Assembly (NCBI RefSeq): GCF_037977055.1
Contig: NZ_CP150274.1
Location: 372,001 to 436,000, forward strand
Length of the DNA stretch: 64,000 bases
Origin: Paenibacillus sp. FSL K6-1096
GTDB lineage: Bacteria > Bacillota > Bacilli > Paenibacillales > Paenibacillaceae
Reading direction: 5' to 3'
Within the stretch, counting starts at the first letter, position 1. Each line of letters opens with the position of its first letter. The translations under genes and the position numbers were made by a program. Shown one piece after another: positions 27,344 through 36,005 of this stretch. The notes below the pieces were generated by a model. The model made no database searches and was not told where the DNA came from. It was given only the letters and a program-made list of their open reading frames with translations.

Positions 27344-27366
27344 ATCCATCGGAATAGCAGATGGAT
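27344..27366. promoter_or_regulatory. Candidate LysR operator
   Basis: ATCCATC and GATGGAT form a perfect inverted repeat separated by nine bases, in the intergenic space between the LysR gene and the divergent transporter gene. Size and place fit a LysR recognition site, but no experimental analogue is known to me. Confidence 0.4.
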
Positions 27367-27447
27367 ATTATAGAATAATTCCGTTTTTCCAATGGATCTA
27401 TTATCTGATACTCTAGGATCAAATACAAGGAAAGCAGGATTATTCTT

Positions 27448-28728
27448 ATGAAAGACAAACTATCATTACAGCGCAATATCGGGATGCCTCAGGCCATTGC
27501 CCTTTATATCGGTGCTGTATTGGGTTCAGGAGTATTGATCGTTCCCGGTCTGGCAGCCGAAATGGCCGGCCCGGCCTCCCTGCTGGCCTGGGGCTTCATG
27601 TCACTGCTGATTCTCCCGCTGGCCCTGTCGATGGGGCTGCTCTCTGCGAAGTTTCCGAATGCCGGAGGGGTCTCGCATTTCGTAACCCTGGCCTTCGGCC
27701 CGAGGGCCGGGGCACTGGTCGGCTGGTTCTTTCTGATGTCCGTTCCGATTGGCGCTCCTGTGGCCGCCCTGACCGGAGCCGGATACATGACCGCGGCCAT
27801 GGGCTGGGGCAACCCGGCAAGAATCGCCCTCGCCGCAGGCATGCTGGTCACCGGACTGGTCACCAACTGGCTGGGCATGAAGGTTGCCGGCAAGGTGCAG
27901 ATCGCCGTAGTTATAGCTATTGTTGCGGTTCTGGTCTTCTCGTTTGCCGCTGCACTGCCTGGGATGGAACGCGCTCACTTTACCCCCTTTGCCCCTCATG
28001 GCTGGATCAGTGTCGGTCAGGCCGCCGCGATTCTCTTCTGGTGCTTCATCGGCTGGGAGGCTGTGTCGCATCTGTCTGAAGAATTCAAGGACCCGCAGCG
28101 TGCTGCGGTCAAGGGTGTGAGTATTGCCGCCGTCATTGTCGGCGTTCTCTATTTCCTGTCGGCGCTGGCCACAGTCGGCACGCAGAGCTATCTGCACGGC
28201 GGGGCGGACGCTTCCCTGCTCTGGATCATCAGCCAGCCGCTGGGTGCATGGGGCGGCTTCATCGCCGGACTGACCGGGCTGTTCATCTGTACGGCCACGA
28301 TTATTGCCTATGCCGGCGCTGCCTCTAGGGTAGCCTATGCCCTGGCCCGGCAGGGAAATGCGCCAAAATGGATGGGCCGCCTGTCCCGGCGTTATCAGAC
28401 TCCCGTTGGGGCAATCAGCTTCCTGACCGGATGCTTCACCCTGGTGTTATCGCTCTATGGAAGCGGTCTGGTCTCCATCACCACGCTGATCACCTTTCCC
28501 AACGCCACCTTCATTCTCACTTATATCGGGGGCTGCGCTGCCGGTATCCGCCTGCTGCGCGGCAGCCGCCGGGGAGTCACGATCAGCTGGATTTCTTTTG
28601 CCGCCACGGTATGCGTATTTCCGTTCACCGGCTGGGCGATTCTGTACCCGCTGGTAATTACGGTAATCTTTGCCGGAGTGGTCTATCTGAGGGATGGAGC
28701 GAAAAGCCGGGGAATAATAGAACAGTAA
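27448..28728 (+). CDS. APC family amino acid transporter, YjeH-like
   Basis: Protein of 426 residues with about twelve membrane segments. The segment 1 motif AVLGSGVLIVPGLAAEMAGPASLLAWG and the overall shape match YjeH of Escherichia coli, an exporter of methionine and branched-chain amino acids. The ATG follows AGGAAAGCAGG. The gene is divergent from a LysR regulator, suggesting induction by an amino acid. Import cannot be excluded from sequence. Confidence 0.85.
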   Translation: MKDKLSLQRNIGMPQAIALYIGAVLGSGVLIVPGLAAEMAGPASLLAWGFMSLLILPLALSMGLLSAKFPNAGGVSHFVTLAFGPRAGALVGWFFLMSVPIGAPVAALTGAGYMTAAMGWGNPARIALAAGMLVTGLVTNWLGMKVAGKVQIAVVIAIVAVLVFSFAAALPGMERAHFTPFAPHGWISVGQAAAILFWCFIGWEAVSHLSEEFKDPQRAAVKGVSIAAVIVGVLYFLSALATVGTQSYLHGGADASLLWIISQPLGAWGGFIAGLTGLFICTATIIAYAGAASRVAYALARQGNAPKWMGRLSRRYQTPVGAISFLTGCFTLVLSLYGSGLVSITTLITFPNATFILTYIGGCAAGIRLLRGSRRGVTISWISFAATVCVFPFTGWAILYPLVITVIFAGVVYLRDGAKSRGIIEQ

Positions 28729-28744
28729 CTTCACTGCTATCGAT

Positions 28745-28786
28745 AAATAGGCCGAACCCGTCTATACTGGAGAGTTCGGCCTATTT
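28745..28786. terminator. Bidirectional terminator
   Basis: A perfect 13-bp stem (AAATAGGCCGAAC with its complement) lies between the convergent transporter and anti-sigma genes. T-rich ends exist on both strands. Confidence 0.85.
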
Positions 28787-28791
28787 AACAG

Positions 28792-30165
28792 TTATTTGTT
28801 CCACTGAAGAGGGATACGAAGACGGAACTGCTGTGTATCCTTCGTATAAGAGAAGGAATTAGCCACAATTTCGAGCTGATCGGATGGCTGTACCGGCGGA
28901 AAAATCAGCTTAAAGGCTAATTTATCCCGGCTAATGCGCACCGGCTGTCCTTTGGGGAAGATCGCTTGCCCCTCTTTTTCCTTCAATCTTACCGGAGTAT
29001 TCTGGCTCATGAACTGACTGGCCTCATAGTACACCACGGTCTGTTTCTCCTCATAATCAACAGAAGTAACCTTTACCGTTCCTCCTTCATCTCCCTGCAA
29101 TATTATAGGGAAAGATCCATTCAGGCGCTGACGGTCCTCCGATTGCTTCGCTTCTCCATTTTTCGGGGGTTCGGTAACGATCAGGGTCATATATGCCGGC
29201 TTAGGATTGAACGCTGTCAGCGGTGAGAAGTTGAAATAATAGTAGTCATTAGTTGCTCCTCCACCCTGTTCCGAATACAAGGTTCCAATATCATCTTCAA
29301 GCATCACGTTCAGCATCTCACGGGGATACTGATTCCGCACAATCACCTGTGTATTAACCGGACCAAGAATCAGCTTCTCCAGCGTATATAATGAATTCTT
29401 GTAGGTAAAATTCAGATCCTTCGGATACACCGTAGAGGTCAGTGCCTCACTCTTACTTGCATCCAGCGGGATAGTGAGATCCCAATTTCCTTTGGTAACA
29501 CCGATTGCACTAATGGTCATATCCAGCGTTAACTGACCGGGCAGGTCCTTATCTCCAAAAGATTGCCTGGTGGTCCCTATAAAAGTGTGGTCTCCTGTAA
29601 TCGTGAAATCGTGTGTGGAAATAGACTGCGGTTCATGTCCCCTCAGATTGAGGCTATAGTAGACTTCCGCGTCCTGGTCTGTAATCGGCGGTGACGATTC
29701 CGGATAAGTCACCTCGTAATTAAGCACCAGTTGAATACCGTCATAATACACCTCTGCCATCTCAAAAGTAATTCCTTGATCCGAAGCCTTTATACCAACA
29801 GGACTGCTAAGCTGCTTCTGCTCAATGACTTTGAAATTCGCCGTGTACACATCTTTCGCGTACAAATAATCGAAGAACGGAATGACACGCAGTGCTTCAG
29901 CAACCGGGGGCGAGATGAATCCAATCCCCGTGATTGATCCGGCAGTAACAGCCAGCGCAGCTGTGGCACCGATGATCCACTTTTTAAACAGTGAGAACTG
30001 GCGGTTATCTCTTCTCCCTTCCGCAATCCCTTCAGTATGTAGTCTCCATAATTCATCAAAATGAACAGAAGAAGGCATACTGTGTATCATATGTTCAGCT
30101 TCCTTCTGTAATTGTGCGGATAATCCGCCCGATTCTGCATCCAGTCTGTCCTTAGATGTTGTCAC
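28792..30165 (-). CDS. DUF4179-type anti-sigma factor
   Basis: Predicted single-pass membrane protein of 457 residues. A cytoplasmic N-terminal region of about 65 residues is followed by a membrane segment (about 67-90, IIGATAALAVTAGSITGIGF) and a large extracytoplasmic domain resembling DUF4179 proteins. Its GTG start overlaps the stop of the ECF sigma gene by four bases. That pairing indicates it sequesters the sigma factor at the membrane until an envelope signal arrives. Confidence 0.85.
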   Translation of the reverse strand: MTTSKDRLDAESGGLSAQLQKEAEHMIHSMPSSVHFDELWRLHTEGIAEGRRDNRQFSLFKKWIIGATAALAVTAGSITGIGFISPPVAEALRVIPFFDYLYAKDVYTANFKVIEQKQLSSPVGIKASDQGITFEMAEVYYDGIQLVLNYEVTYPESSPPITDQDAEVYYSLNLRGHEPQSISTHDFTITGDHTFIGTTRQSFGDKDLPGQLTLDMTISAIGVTKGNWDLTIPLDASKSEALTSTVYPKDLNFTYKNSLYTLEKLILGPVNTQVIVRNQYPREMLNVMLEDDIGTLYSEQGGGATNDYYYFNFSPLTAFNPKPAYMTLIVTEPPKNGEAKQSEDRQRLNGSFPIILQGDEGGTVKVTSVDYEEKQTVVYYEASQFMSQNTPVRLKEKEGQAIFPKGQPVRISRDKLAFKLIFPPVQPSDQLEIVANSFSYTKDTQQFRLRIPLQWNK

Positions 30166-30698
30166 TTGATTCCCTCCTTCATCATCACCAAAGCCGGGTC
30201 AAGCTCGCCGCAGTCTCTCAGCTTGTTCAGCGCCGCATGTAATCTGGACTTGCAGGTCCCCAGCGGAATGCCAAGCACCTCGGCGGTCTCGGGCAGCGAC
30301 AGTCCGGCATAGTAGTGTAGAGTGACCACTTCCCGCAGCTTCGCTGACAGGTTGCTGACGGCACTCCATAGTTCCAGCTGATTCTCGCTGTGCAGGGCAA
30401 AGCTCTCTGCCGAATGCTCCGCGCCCTTCTCCGGGACCCCGGCAACCAATCTCATCCAGGTGAATCGGCGCAGATGATTGCGGGCCATATTGATGGCAAT
30501 CCGGTACAGCCATGGCCTCAGCGGCCTGGAGGAATCATACAAATGGTATTTGGCAAAAGCACGCAGAAACGTCTCCTGGGTAATATCGTCGGCCAGCGCC
30601 CGCTGCTTGGTCATCATAAGGGCAATACCATAAATGTAGGAGGAGTGGGCTTCAAACATATCTTTGGCTTGCTGCTCTGTGATGGGATAATCCTTCAC
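30162..30698 (-). CDS. ECF RNA polymerase sigma factor
   Basis: Sigma-70 family ECF factor of 178 residues. Region 2 spans about residues 10-80 (DDITQETFLRAFAKYHLYDSS, then RPWLYRIAINMARNHLRR). Region 4 spans about 115-165 (LREVVTLHYYAGLSLPETAEVLGIPLGTCKSRLHAAL). Start is GTG after GGAGGAAGAG. It is co-transcribed with its membrane anti-sigma factor. The target regulon is unknown. No convincing auto-regulated ECF promoter was found upstream. Confidence 0.93.
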   Translation of the reverse strand: MKDYPITEQQAKDMFEAHSSYIYGIALMMTKQRALADDITQETFLRAFAKYHLYDSSRPLRPWLYRIAINMARNHLRRFTWMRLVAGVPEKGAEHSAESFALHSENQLELWSAVSNLSAKLREVVTLHYYAGLSLPETAEVLGIPLGTCKSRLHAALNKLRDCGELDPALVMMKEGIK

Positions 30699-30837
30699 GC
30701 TCTCTTCCTCCCCTTTCTTACTGGATATACGCTTTGACCCGGGCGATCCGTTCGATTTACGTTTCAGACAAGTGTATGGCGGTTATGGATGAAGGAGAGC
30801 TTGACCTCAATCAGATCGAAGAAGGAGCGTGTGATTC

Positions 30838-31788
30838 ATGCCAGAACATAAGAAAATTGTTCTTGAACCAGCAGCACAGAAATTCGCCGACGACAACGCT
30901 AAGCCTCCCTTTCTGCCCGATCTGGGTCCGGAAAAAGGCCGTGAAACGGTGAATACCGTCCAGTCCGGCGACATTACGAAGCCCGAAGCGGAGCTTCAGG
31001 ATCTGACCGTCTCAGGCGGCCCCGGCGGCGAAGTGAAGATCCGCATTGTCCGTCCGCCCGGCACCTCCGGTACTCCCCTGCCGGTCATTCTCTATATTCA
31101 TGGAGCAGGCTGGGTCTTCGGCAACAGCCACACCCATGACCGACTGATCCGTGAGCTGGCAGTTGGCGCTGGAGCGGCGGCGGTATTCCCTGAATACAGC
31201 CTGTCCCCCGAAGCCAAATACCCTACAGCCATTGAAGAAATCTATGCCGTGCTGGAATGGATTGCTGCAGAAGGCTCCGTCCATCGTCTGGATGCCTCCA
31301 GACTGAGTGTAGCCGGAGACAGCGTCGGCGGCAACATGACCGCTGCCATCACCCTGATGGCCAAAGAACGCAGCGGTCCGGCCATCTCCAAGCAGTTGCT
31401 TTTCTATCCGGTAACAGACGCTTCCTTCGACACAGAATCCTATCATCAGTTCGCGGAAGGCTATTTCCTCCAGCGCGAGGGAATGAAATGGTTCTGGGAT
31501 CAATATACCACCGATCCTGACGAGCGGGCCCAGATTACGGCCTCTCCGCTGCGGGCCAGTCTGGACCAGCTTAGCGGTCTGCCGGAGGCCCTGATTATTA
31601 CCGGGGAAGCCGATGTTCTTCGGGATGAAGGCGAGGCCTATGCGAACAAGCTACGCGAAGCCGGAGTCCCTGTCACAGCTGTGCGGTTCCAGGGCATCAT
31701 CCACGACTTCGTGATGCTGAATGCCCTGGCAGATACTAACGCCAACAAAGGAGCTTTACTGCTGGCCACCGCCTGGCTGAAGCAATAA
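30838..31788 (+). CDS. Alpha/beta hydrolase, HSL-type esterase
   Basis: Carboxylesterase/lipase of the hormone-sensitive lipase family, 316 residues, cytoplasmic. The oxyanion motif is HGAGW, a variant of HGGG. The nucleophile serine lies in GDSVGGN, the acid in EADVLRDEGE and the histidine in GIIHDFVML. The ATG follows AAGGAG. It is divergent from the sigma factor gene and ends in its own terminator. Confidence 0.9.
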   Translation: MPEHKKIVLEPAAQKFADDNAKPPFLPDLGPEKGRETVNTVQSGDITKPEAELQDLTVSGGPGGEVKIRIVRPPGTSGTPLPVILYIHGAGWVFGNSHTHDRLIRELAVGAGAAAVFPEYSLSPEAKYPTAIEEIYAVLEWIAAEGSVHRLDASRLSVAGDSVGGNMTAAITLMAKERSGPAISKQLLFYPVTDASFDTESYHQFAEGYFLQREGMKWFWDQYTTDPDERAQITASPLRASLDQLSGLPEALIITGEADVLRDEGEAYANKLREAGVPVTAVRFQGIIHDFVMLNALADTNANKGALLLATAWLKQ

Positions 31789-31807
31789 TCTCCTGCGGCA
31801 TAATAAG

Positions 31808-31848
31808 GAAGCCCGTAACGGAGCATCACTCCGCTGCGGGCTTCTTTT
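31808..31848 (+). terminator. Terminator after the esterase gene
   Basis: GAAGCCCG/CGGGCTTC and CGGAG/CTCCG pair and are followed by TTTT. Confidence 0.85.
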
Positions 31849-31862
31849 CGTGGATAACCTTT

Positions 31863-32219
31863 TTATTTACGCTGGGAGTAGAACTCCACCGCCTTAAGCA
31901 GCATATCCTTGAGTGAACCGAAGGAGGTCGTCTTCGATACATGCTCATCGAGCTGATCCGTCGGGAGCGACTTCATTTCCTCTGCCGAGCCGGCAGTGAA
32001 GCCTCCTTGTTGCAGCAGGTCCTTCAAGGATTCGAACGGAGTGAACTTTTGCAGAAAGGGACTCGACAGCAATTGATCCAGCGGCAGCTTCTCCAGCAGT
32101 TGATCAAGAGGCAGCTTGTCCAGCGGTAATTTCTGCAGCAGCTCTCCTACTCCGCCTTCTTTGAGGGAGCCGACTAATCCTTGCAATTTATCGCCCAATC
32201 CTCCAATGTTAAATCCCAT
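31863..32219 (-). CDS. LPLD-repeat small protein
   Basis: Protein of 118 residues without recognised family. Residues about 29-58 carry short repeats around the unit KLPLDQLL (KLPLDKLPLDQLLEKLPLDQLLSS). The rest is glycine-rich at the N-terminus and helical towards the end, with no cysteines and no signal peptide. A strong CAGGAGGTT ribosome site supports translation. A structural or surface-related role is possible, but nothing in the sequence assigns one. Confidence 0.7.
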   Translation of the reverse strand: MGFNIGGLGDKLQGLVGSLKEGGVGELLQKLPLDKLPLDQLLEKLPLDQLLSSPFLQKFTPFESLKDLLQQGGFTAGSAEEMKSLPTDQLDEHVSKTTSFGSLKDMLLKAVEFYSQRK

Positions 32220-32286
32220 AAGGTCAACCTCCTGAATAGCTGTAGTTGTTCCTTATTACCCCGAATTCCGTTAAACGAATTATATT

Positions 32287-32314
32287 AGTTAACATAATAT
32301 TGATTATGTTAACT
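32287..32314 (+). repeat. dif-like site, copy 1
   Basis: Left arm AGTTAACATAA, six-base core TATTGA, right arm TTATGTTAACT. The two 11-base arms are exact inverted repeats. The arm TTATGTTAACT matches the XerD-side consensus TTATGTWAACT of Firmicute dif sites as I recall it. The stop codon of the aminotransferase gene (32309-32311) lies within the right arm. Confidence 0.7.
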
Positions 32315-33535
32315 TATCGTACCTGAACGCAGGAACTCTCCGATTCTCCGGGCAGCTTCCAGGAGCTGCTCTTCCTCCTCTACCAGCGCAATCCGCACAT
32401 ACCCTTCCCCCTGGCTGCCAAAAGCATCTCCCGGAATGACCGCCACCCCGGCGCTCAGCAGCAGATCATGCGCGAAACGGCGCGATCTTCCAGCTTCTCT
32501 CTTAGCACCGTAGGCTTCCGGCAGTTTTGCCCAAATAAACATAGTGGCTTCCGGCGCGGGCACCGTCCACCCTTCCCGCTTAAGGGCCTCCACCAAAAGA
32601 TTCCGCCGCCGCTCATACAGCTTAGCAACGCCGTGGTCTGGCCCGGAGACTATAGCCTGCTCCAGCGCCACAACCGCCGCTTCCTGAACCGGCTCAAAGA
32701 CGCCGTAATCCACATTGCTCTTCAGTTCCCGCAGCGCTCCAACCGCCTGGGCATTGCCGGTCAGGAAGCCGATGCGGCAGCCGGCCATGTTAAAGCTTTT
32801 GGAGAAGGAATGAAATTCAACGGCAGTATCCCGCGCGCCCGGTATCTGAAGAATGCTGATCGGCCGGTACCCATCGAAGCCCATCTCGGAATAAGCCAGA
32901 TCATGGACAACCAGCACCTCCCATTTGCGGGCAAGCTCCACAAGCCGCTCCATGTAAGCCAGATCGACCGTAACCGAAACCGGATTCCCGGGAAAACTGA
33001 GCAGAATGAAAGAAGCTTCGCGCCAGACCTCATCGGGAATACTCTCCAGATCAGGCCGGAACGCATTCTCCTCCAAAAGCGGCAGCGGCCAGCCCCTGAC
33101 GCCTGCCAGTGCCAACGCCCCTGAATAGATGGGATAACCGGGGTCCGGCACAATCGCCAGATCGCCCGGATTGCAGACCGCAAGCGCCAGATGCGCCAGC
33201 CCGTCCTGCGAGCCCATTAGTGACACGATTTCCTCTTCGGGATCTACTTCTGCACCGAAACGCCACTGCATCCATTTAGCCGCCTGATTCCGAAACGCTG
33301 CACTGCCCTTGGATGACGGATAAGCGTAGCTGTCTTCCCGCAGCACTGCATCACTTAATGCCTGACGAATCTCGGGCAGAGGCGCCCGGTCGGGACTCCC
33401 GATTCCAAGATCGATAACTTCCAGTCCCGATTGCCGGGCCTCGGCCTTCCACGCGGCCACCTCCGCGAAGATCGATGATCCGAGATGAGACAGCTTATCT
33501 GATCTCCATTTATGCTGCTTGCTGCTATGTATCAA
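32309..33535 (-). CDS. PLP aminotransferase, DapL/AspC-like
   Basis: Fold type I class I/II aminotransferase of about 408 residues. The PLP lysine lies in SFSKSFNMAGCRIGF, the family motif for LL-diaminopimelate and related aminotransferases. LSFPGNPVSVTV carries the Asn that holds the cofactor phosphate region, and GYVRIALV near the end carries the carboxylate-binding Arg. The best start is a TTG at 33535 with GGAGGGAG six bases before it. The upstream ATG codons have no ribosome site. Substrate could be LL-DAP, aspartate or an aromatic amino acid. Its stop lies in dif-like copy 1. Confidence 0.85.
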   Translation of the reverse strand: MIHSSKQHKWRSDKLSHLGSSIFAEVAAWKAEARQSGLEVIDLGIGSPDRAPLPEIRQALSDAVLREDSYAYPSSKGSAAFRNQAAKWMQWRFGAEVDPEEEIVSLMGSQDGLAHLALAVCNPGDLAIVPDPGYPIYSGALALAGVRGWPLPLLEENAFRPDLESIPDEVWREASFILLSFPGNPVSVTVDLAYMERLVELARKWEVLVVHDLAYSEMGFDGYRPISILQIPGARDTAVEFHSFSKSFNMAGCRIGFLTGNAQAVGALRELKSNVDYGVFEPVQEAAVVALEQAIVSGPDHGVAKLYERRRNLLVEALKREGWTVPAPEATMFIWAKLPEAYGAKREAGRSRRFAHDLLLSAGVAVIPGDAFGSQGEGYVRIALVEEEEQLLEAARRIGEFLRSGTIS

Positions 33536-33565
33536 TTGGACTCCCTCCAGCATATCTTTTTTCAA

Positions 33566-33979
33566 TAGTATAGCATGGGCTCCGGTGTCTGAAGTGAAGA
33601 AAGAACAGGTTCATCCTGGTGATGGATATTAGTTCCATTAATCTTATATTATTCTACCAAATAGCCCCTATTTAAGATGGCAAACTGTACGAGAAGTCAT
33701 ATAAAAATCGGTCTGAAGTGAAACCGCGTATAATTTATGTTATACGCTGTTTTTATTTGCCTTCTTATTAAAAAAGGTCTCCGAAATAACGCTTGCCTTA
33801 AAGAGCTCTTTAAGGTACAGGATAAGGAAGAAGCCGCCTATTCCGTCTGAAAATAACCCATAAGGAGTGATCCGGCCAGTGACATTCACAATCAAAGAAA
33901 TAGCTGGAGGAAAATGCTGCCGCGGCGGATATCCCTCTCCTAAAGGAAGACCTCGACCTCAACTGGCTAAAGCCATAAT
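33566..33979. other. Intergenic tract with AT-rich palindrome
   Basis: No gene is supported. At 33726-33747 GCGTATAA and TTATACGC form an inverted repeat around TTTATG, followed on the plus strand by a T-rich run, so it may be a terminator or operator. A 37-codon frame at 33737-33850 has no ribosome site and no recognisable product. Confidence 0.4.
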
Positions 33980-34006
33980 AAAAAAGCCCCCGGTTTCCCG
34001 GAGGCT
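33980..34006 (-). terminator. Terminator after the ridA gene
   Basis: On the minus strand AGCCTCCGG and CCGGGGGCT pair around GAAA, followed by TTTTTT. It ends the regulator/lyase/NhaC/RidA transcript. Confidence 0.9.
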
Positions 34007-34018
34007 CATCGGTATTGG

Positions 34019-34402
34019 TTATTTTACCGCGATCACTTCAATCTCCACAAGTCCGCCTTTCGGCAGCTTCGCAACCTCAACTGCGCTACGTGCCGGATAA
34101 GGGTCCGCAAAGAAAGTGGCATAGACTTCATTAACCATTTGGAAATCACCCATGTCCTTTAGAAATACCGTCGTTTTCACTACATGCTCCATGGCATAAT
34201 CTGCCGCTTCCAAAATTGCCTTCACATTAGTTAGCGATTGCTTCGCCTGCTCCGATACAGAATCCGGAAACTCTCCTGCAGCATTCATTCCAAGCTGCCC
34301 GGAAGTAATAATCATATTCCCAAATTGTACAGCCTGTGAGTAAGGACCGATAGCACCTGGAGCGTTTGAAGTTGCAATTGTTTTTCTCTCTTGTTTTACC
34401 AT
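34019..34402 (-). CDS. RidA family enamine/imine deaminase
   Basis: YjgF/YER057c/UK114 family protein of 127 residues that hydrolyses reactive 2-aminoacrylate and related imines released by PLP enzymes. The IGPYSQAV start, GQLG and the catalytic Arg in YPARSAVEV match the RidA subfamily, with the C-terminal LVEIEVIAV strand. It is downstream of a predicted C-S beta-lyase and an NhaC-type antiporter. The lyase would produce exactly the type of intermediate RidA removes. Confidence 0.93.
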   Translation of the reverse strand: MVKQERKTIATSNAPGAIGPYSQAVQFGNMIITSGQLGMNAAGEFPDSVSEQAKQSLTNVKAILEAADYAMEHVVKTTVFLKDMGDFQMVNEVYATFFADPYPARSAVEVAKLPKGGLVEIEVIAVK

Positions 34403-34478
34403 AAAAATTCTCTCCCTTTATCCACGCATTAATATGCTTTTTTTCTGTTTTCACAAGCGAGGGGTGTGATCCTCCCTC

Positions 34479-35966
34479 TTATAATGTTTTAGCTGCTTTT
34501 GCATCATCATATTCCTCGAGCATTTCCTGCTGCTGCTCCGGAGTCAGCTTGGTGATACCAAAGCCTGTAAAACCCCATATGATCGCAAAGATAATACCTG
34601 TCCAGCAGAGAACTGCCCAAGGCAAATATGACAGAGTTGCGACGCCAAGCGTACCAGCCATATAAGCCCCTGCTGCGGTCCACGGCAAGATCGGTTCAAT
34701 AATGGTAGCGGAGTCCTCAATGGTTCTACCCAGGTTCTTCGGATGCAGTCCGCGGCGAATGTAAGCCTCTCGCAGCATTTCACCAGGCATCAGGATCGAT
34801 ACCTGCCCATTACTCGTTACCCCGATCATAGTCAGACCGGTAGCAATTGTTACCAAAATCAGCGATCCTGTCGAATGTACAAATTTAAGAATATTACCTA
34901 CAATCAATTCCAGAGACTTCGTCAGCGATATTACACCAGCAAATGTAATGGCACAGAAACAGATCAACAATGTACCCATCATTGAGTTCATACCACCGCG
35001 ATTCAGAAGGCGAGGAATATCCGGAATCACAGCAGCTGCATCGAAGCCTTGAATGTGAACCATAGCTACATCGAAGCCGTTAATGACGGAAGCAATTACA
35101 TCATACAGTGCAAACCCTTGAAAGATCATACCGTTCGCCATCGCTACAAAAGAGGAGATTAACATAACCGGGATTGTAGGCTTCTTGCGAATCGACCCAT
35201 ACAATACGATCAGTACCGGAAGCAGTAATAGTAAATTCCAGTTGAACACTGAACTTAAAGTATCCATAATCATAACAACCTTCTCAGGAATAGCCACATC
35301 CGAGCCACCGCTATTAAAACCAGTGATCAAGAAGACCGCTCCAGCCACGATAAATGATGGGACCGTGGTATATAGCAAATGACCTATATGTTCATACAAG
35401 TTAACTCCTGTTGATAGCGCGGCTAAGTTTGTTGTATCTGATAAAGGGGACAGTTTGTCTCCAAAATATGCCCCTGCTACGACTGCACCTGCAACAGCAG
35501 CTAGATTCGCATCAAGGCCAGCTCCTACCCCCATAAATGCTATGCCGATCGTACCTGCTGATCCCCAGGAGGTTCCTGTACATAAGGAGACAATGGAAGT
35601 GACAATGAATGCCGTAATCAGCAAAAATTGCGGATTAATAATATCAAGTCCGTAATAGATCATCATCGGTATCGTACCGCCGATCATCCAGGCGCCAATC
35701 ATAAAACCGACAGTAATCAGGATCAAGATAGCCGGCATGGTCTTAGCGATCTTTTGTGCGATTGAATTCATAATGTCGTCATAGTTGTGACCAAGCTTAA
35801 TAGCGATGATTCCGGCAACCACTGTGGATATAATGATTAGCGGCTCAGGTGGCAATTCGAATAGAACATATCCTATACATAACATTAAAACCATAGTAAC
35901 AATCGGCAATAAAGCTAAAAACAGAGTAGGTTGCTTAACCGTCTTTTCCTTATTTGGCACAGCCAT
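34479..35966 (-). CDS. NhaC family antiporter/transporter
   Basis: Membrane protein of 495 residues with about twelve segments, in the NhaC Na+/H+ antiporter family. Family features include GTSWGSAGTIGIAFMGVG and GAYFGDKLSPLSDTTNLA. Some NhaC-family members exchange organic solutes, such as malate for lactate, so transport of an amino acid or its breakdown product is possible here given the neighbouring lyase and deaminase. The ATG follows AGGGGGAACC. Confidence 0.88.
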   Translation of the reverse strand: MAVPNKEKTVKQPTLFLALLPIVTMVLMLCIGYVLFELPPEPLIIISTVVAGIIAIKLGHNYDDIMNSIAQKIAKTMPAILILITVGFMIGAWMIGGTIPMMIYYGLDIINPQFLLITAFIVTSIVSLCTGTSWGSAGTIGIAFMGVGAGLDANLAAVAGAVVAGAYFGDKLSPLSDTTNLAALSTGVNLYEHIGHLLYTTVPSFIVAGAVFLITGFNSGGSDVAIPEKVVMIMDTLSSVFNWNLLLLLPVLIVLYGSIRKKPTIPVMLISSFVAMANGMIFQGFALYDVIASVINGFDVAMVHIQGFDAAAVIPDIPRLLNRGGMNSMMGTLLICFCAITFAGVISLTKSLELIVGNILKFVHSTGSLILVTIATGLTMIGVTSNGQVSILMPGEMLREAYIRRGLHPKNLGRTIEDSATIIEPILPWTAAGAYMAGTLGVATLSYLPWAVLCWTGIIFAIIWGFTGFGITKLTPEQQQEMLEEYDDAKAAKTL

Positions 35967-36005
35967 TGTAAGGTTCCCCCTATCGATGATGTAAGAAGTT
36001 ATCCG

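Noticed and set aside
33867..34100. Plus-strand frame with AAGGAG upstream, reading MIRPVTFTIKEIAGG.
   Set aside because: Runs through the ridA terminator and into ridA on the opposite strand; composition is not protein-like after the first residues.
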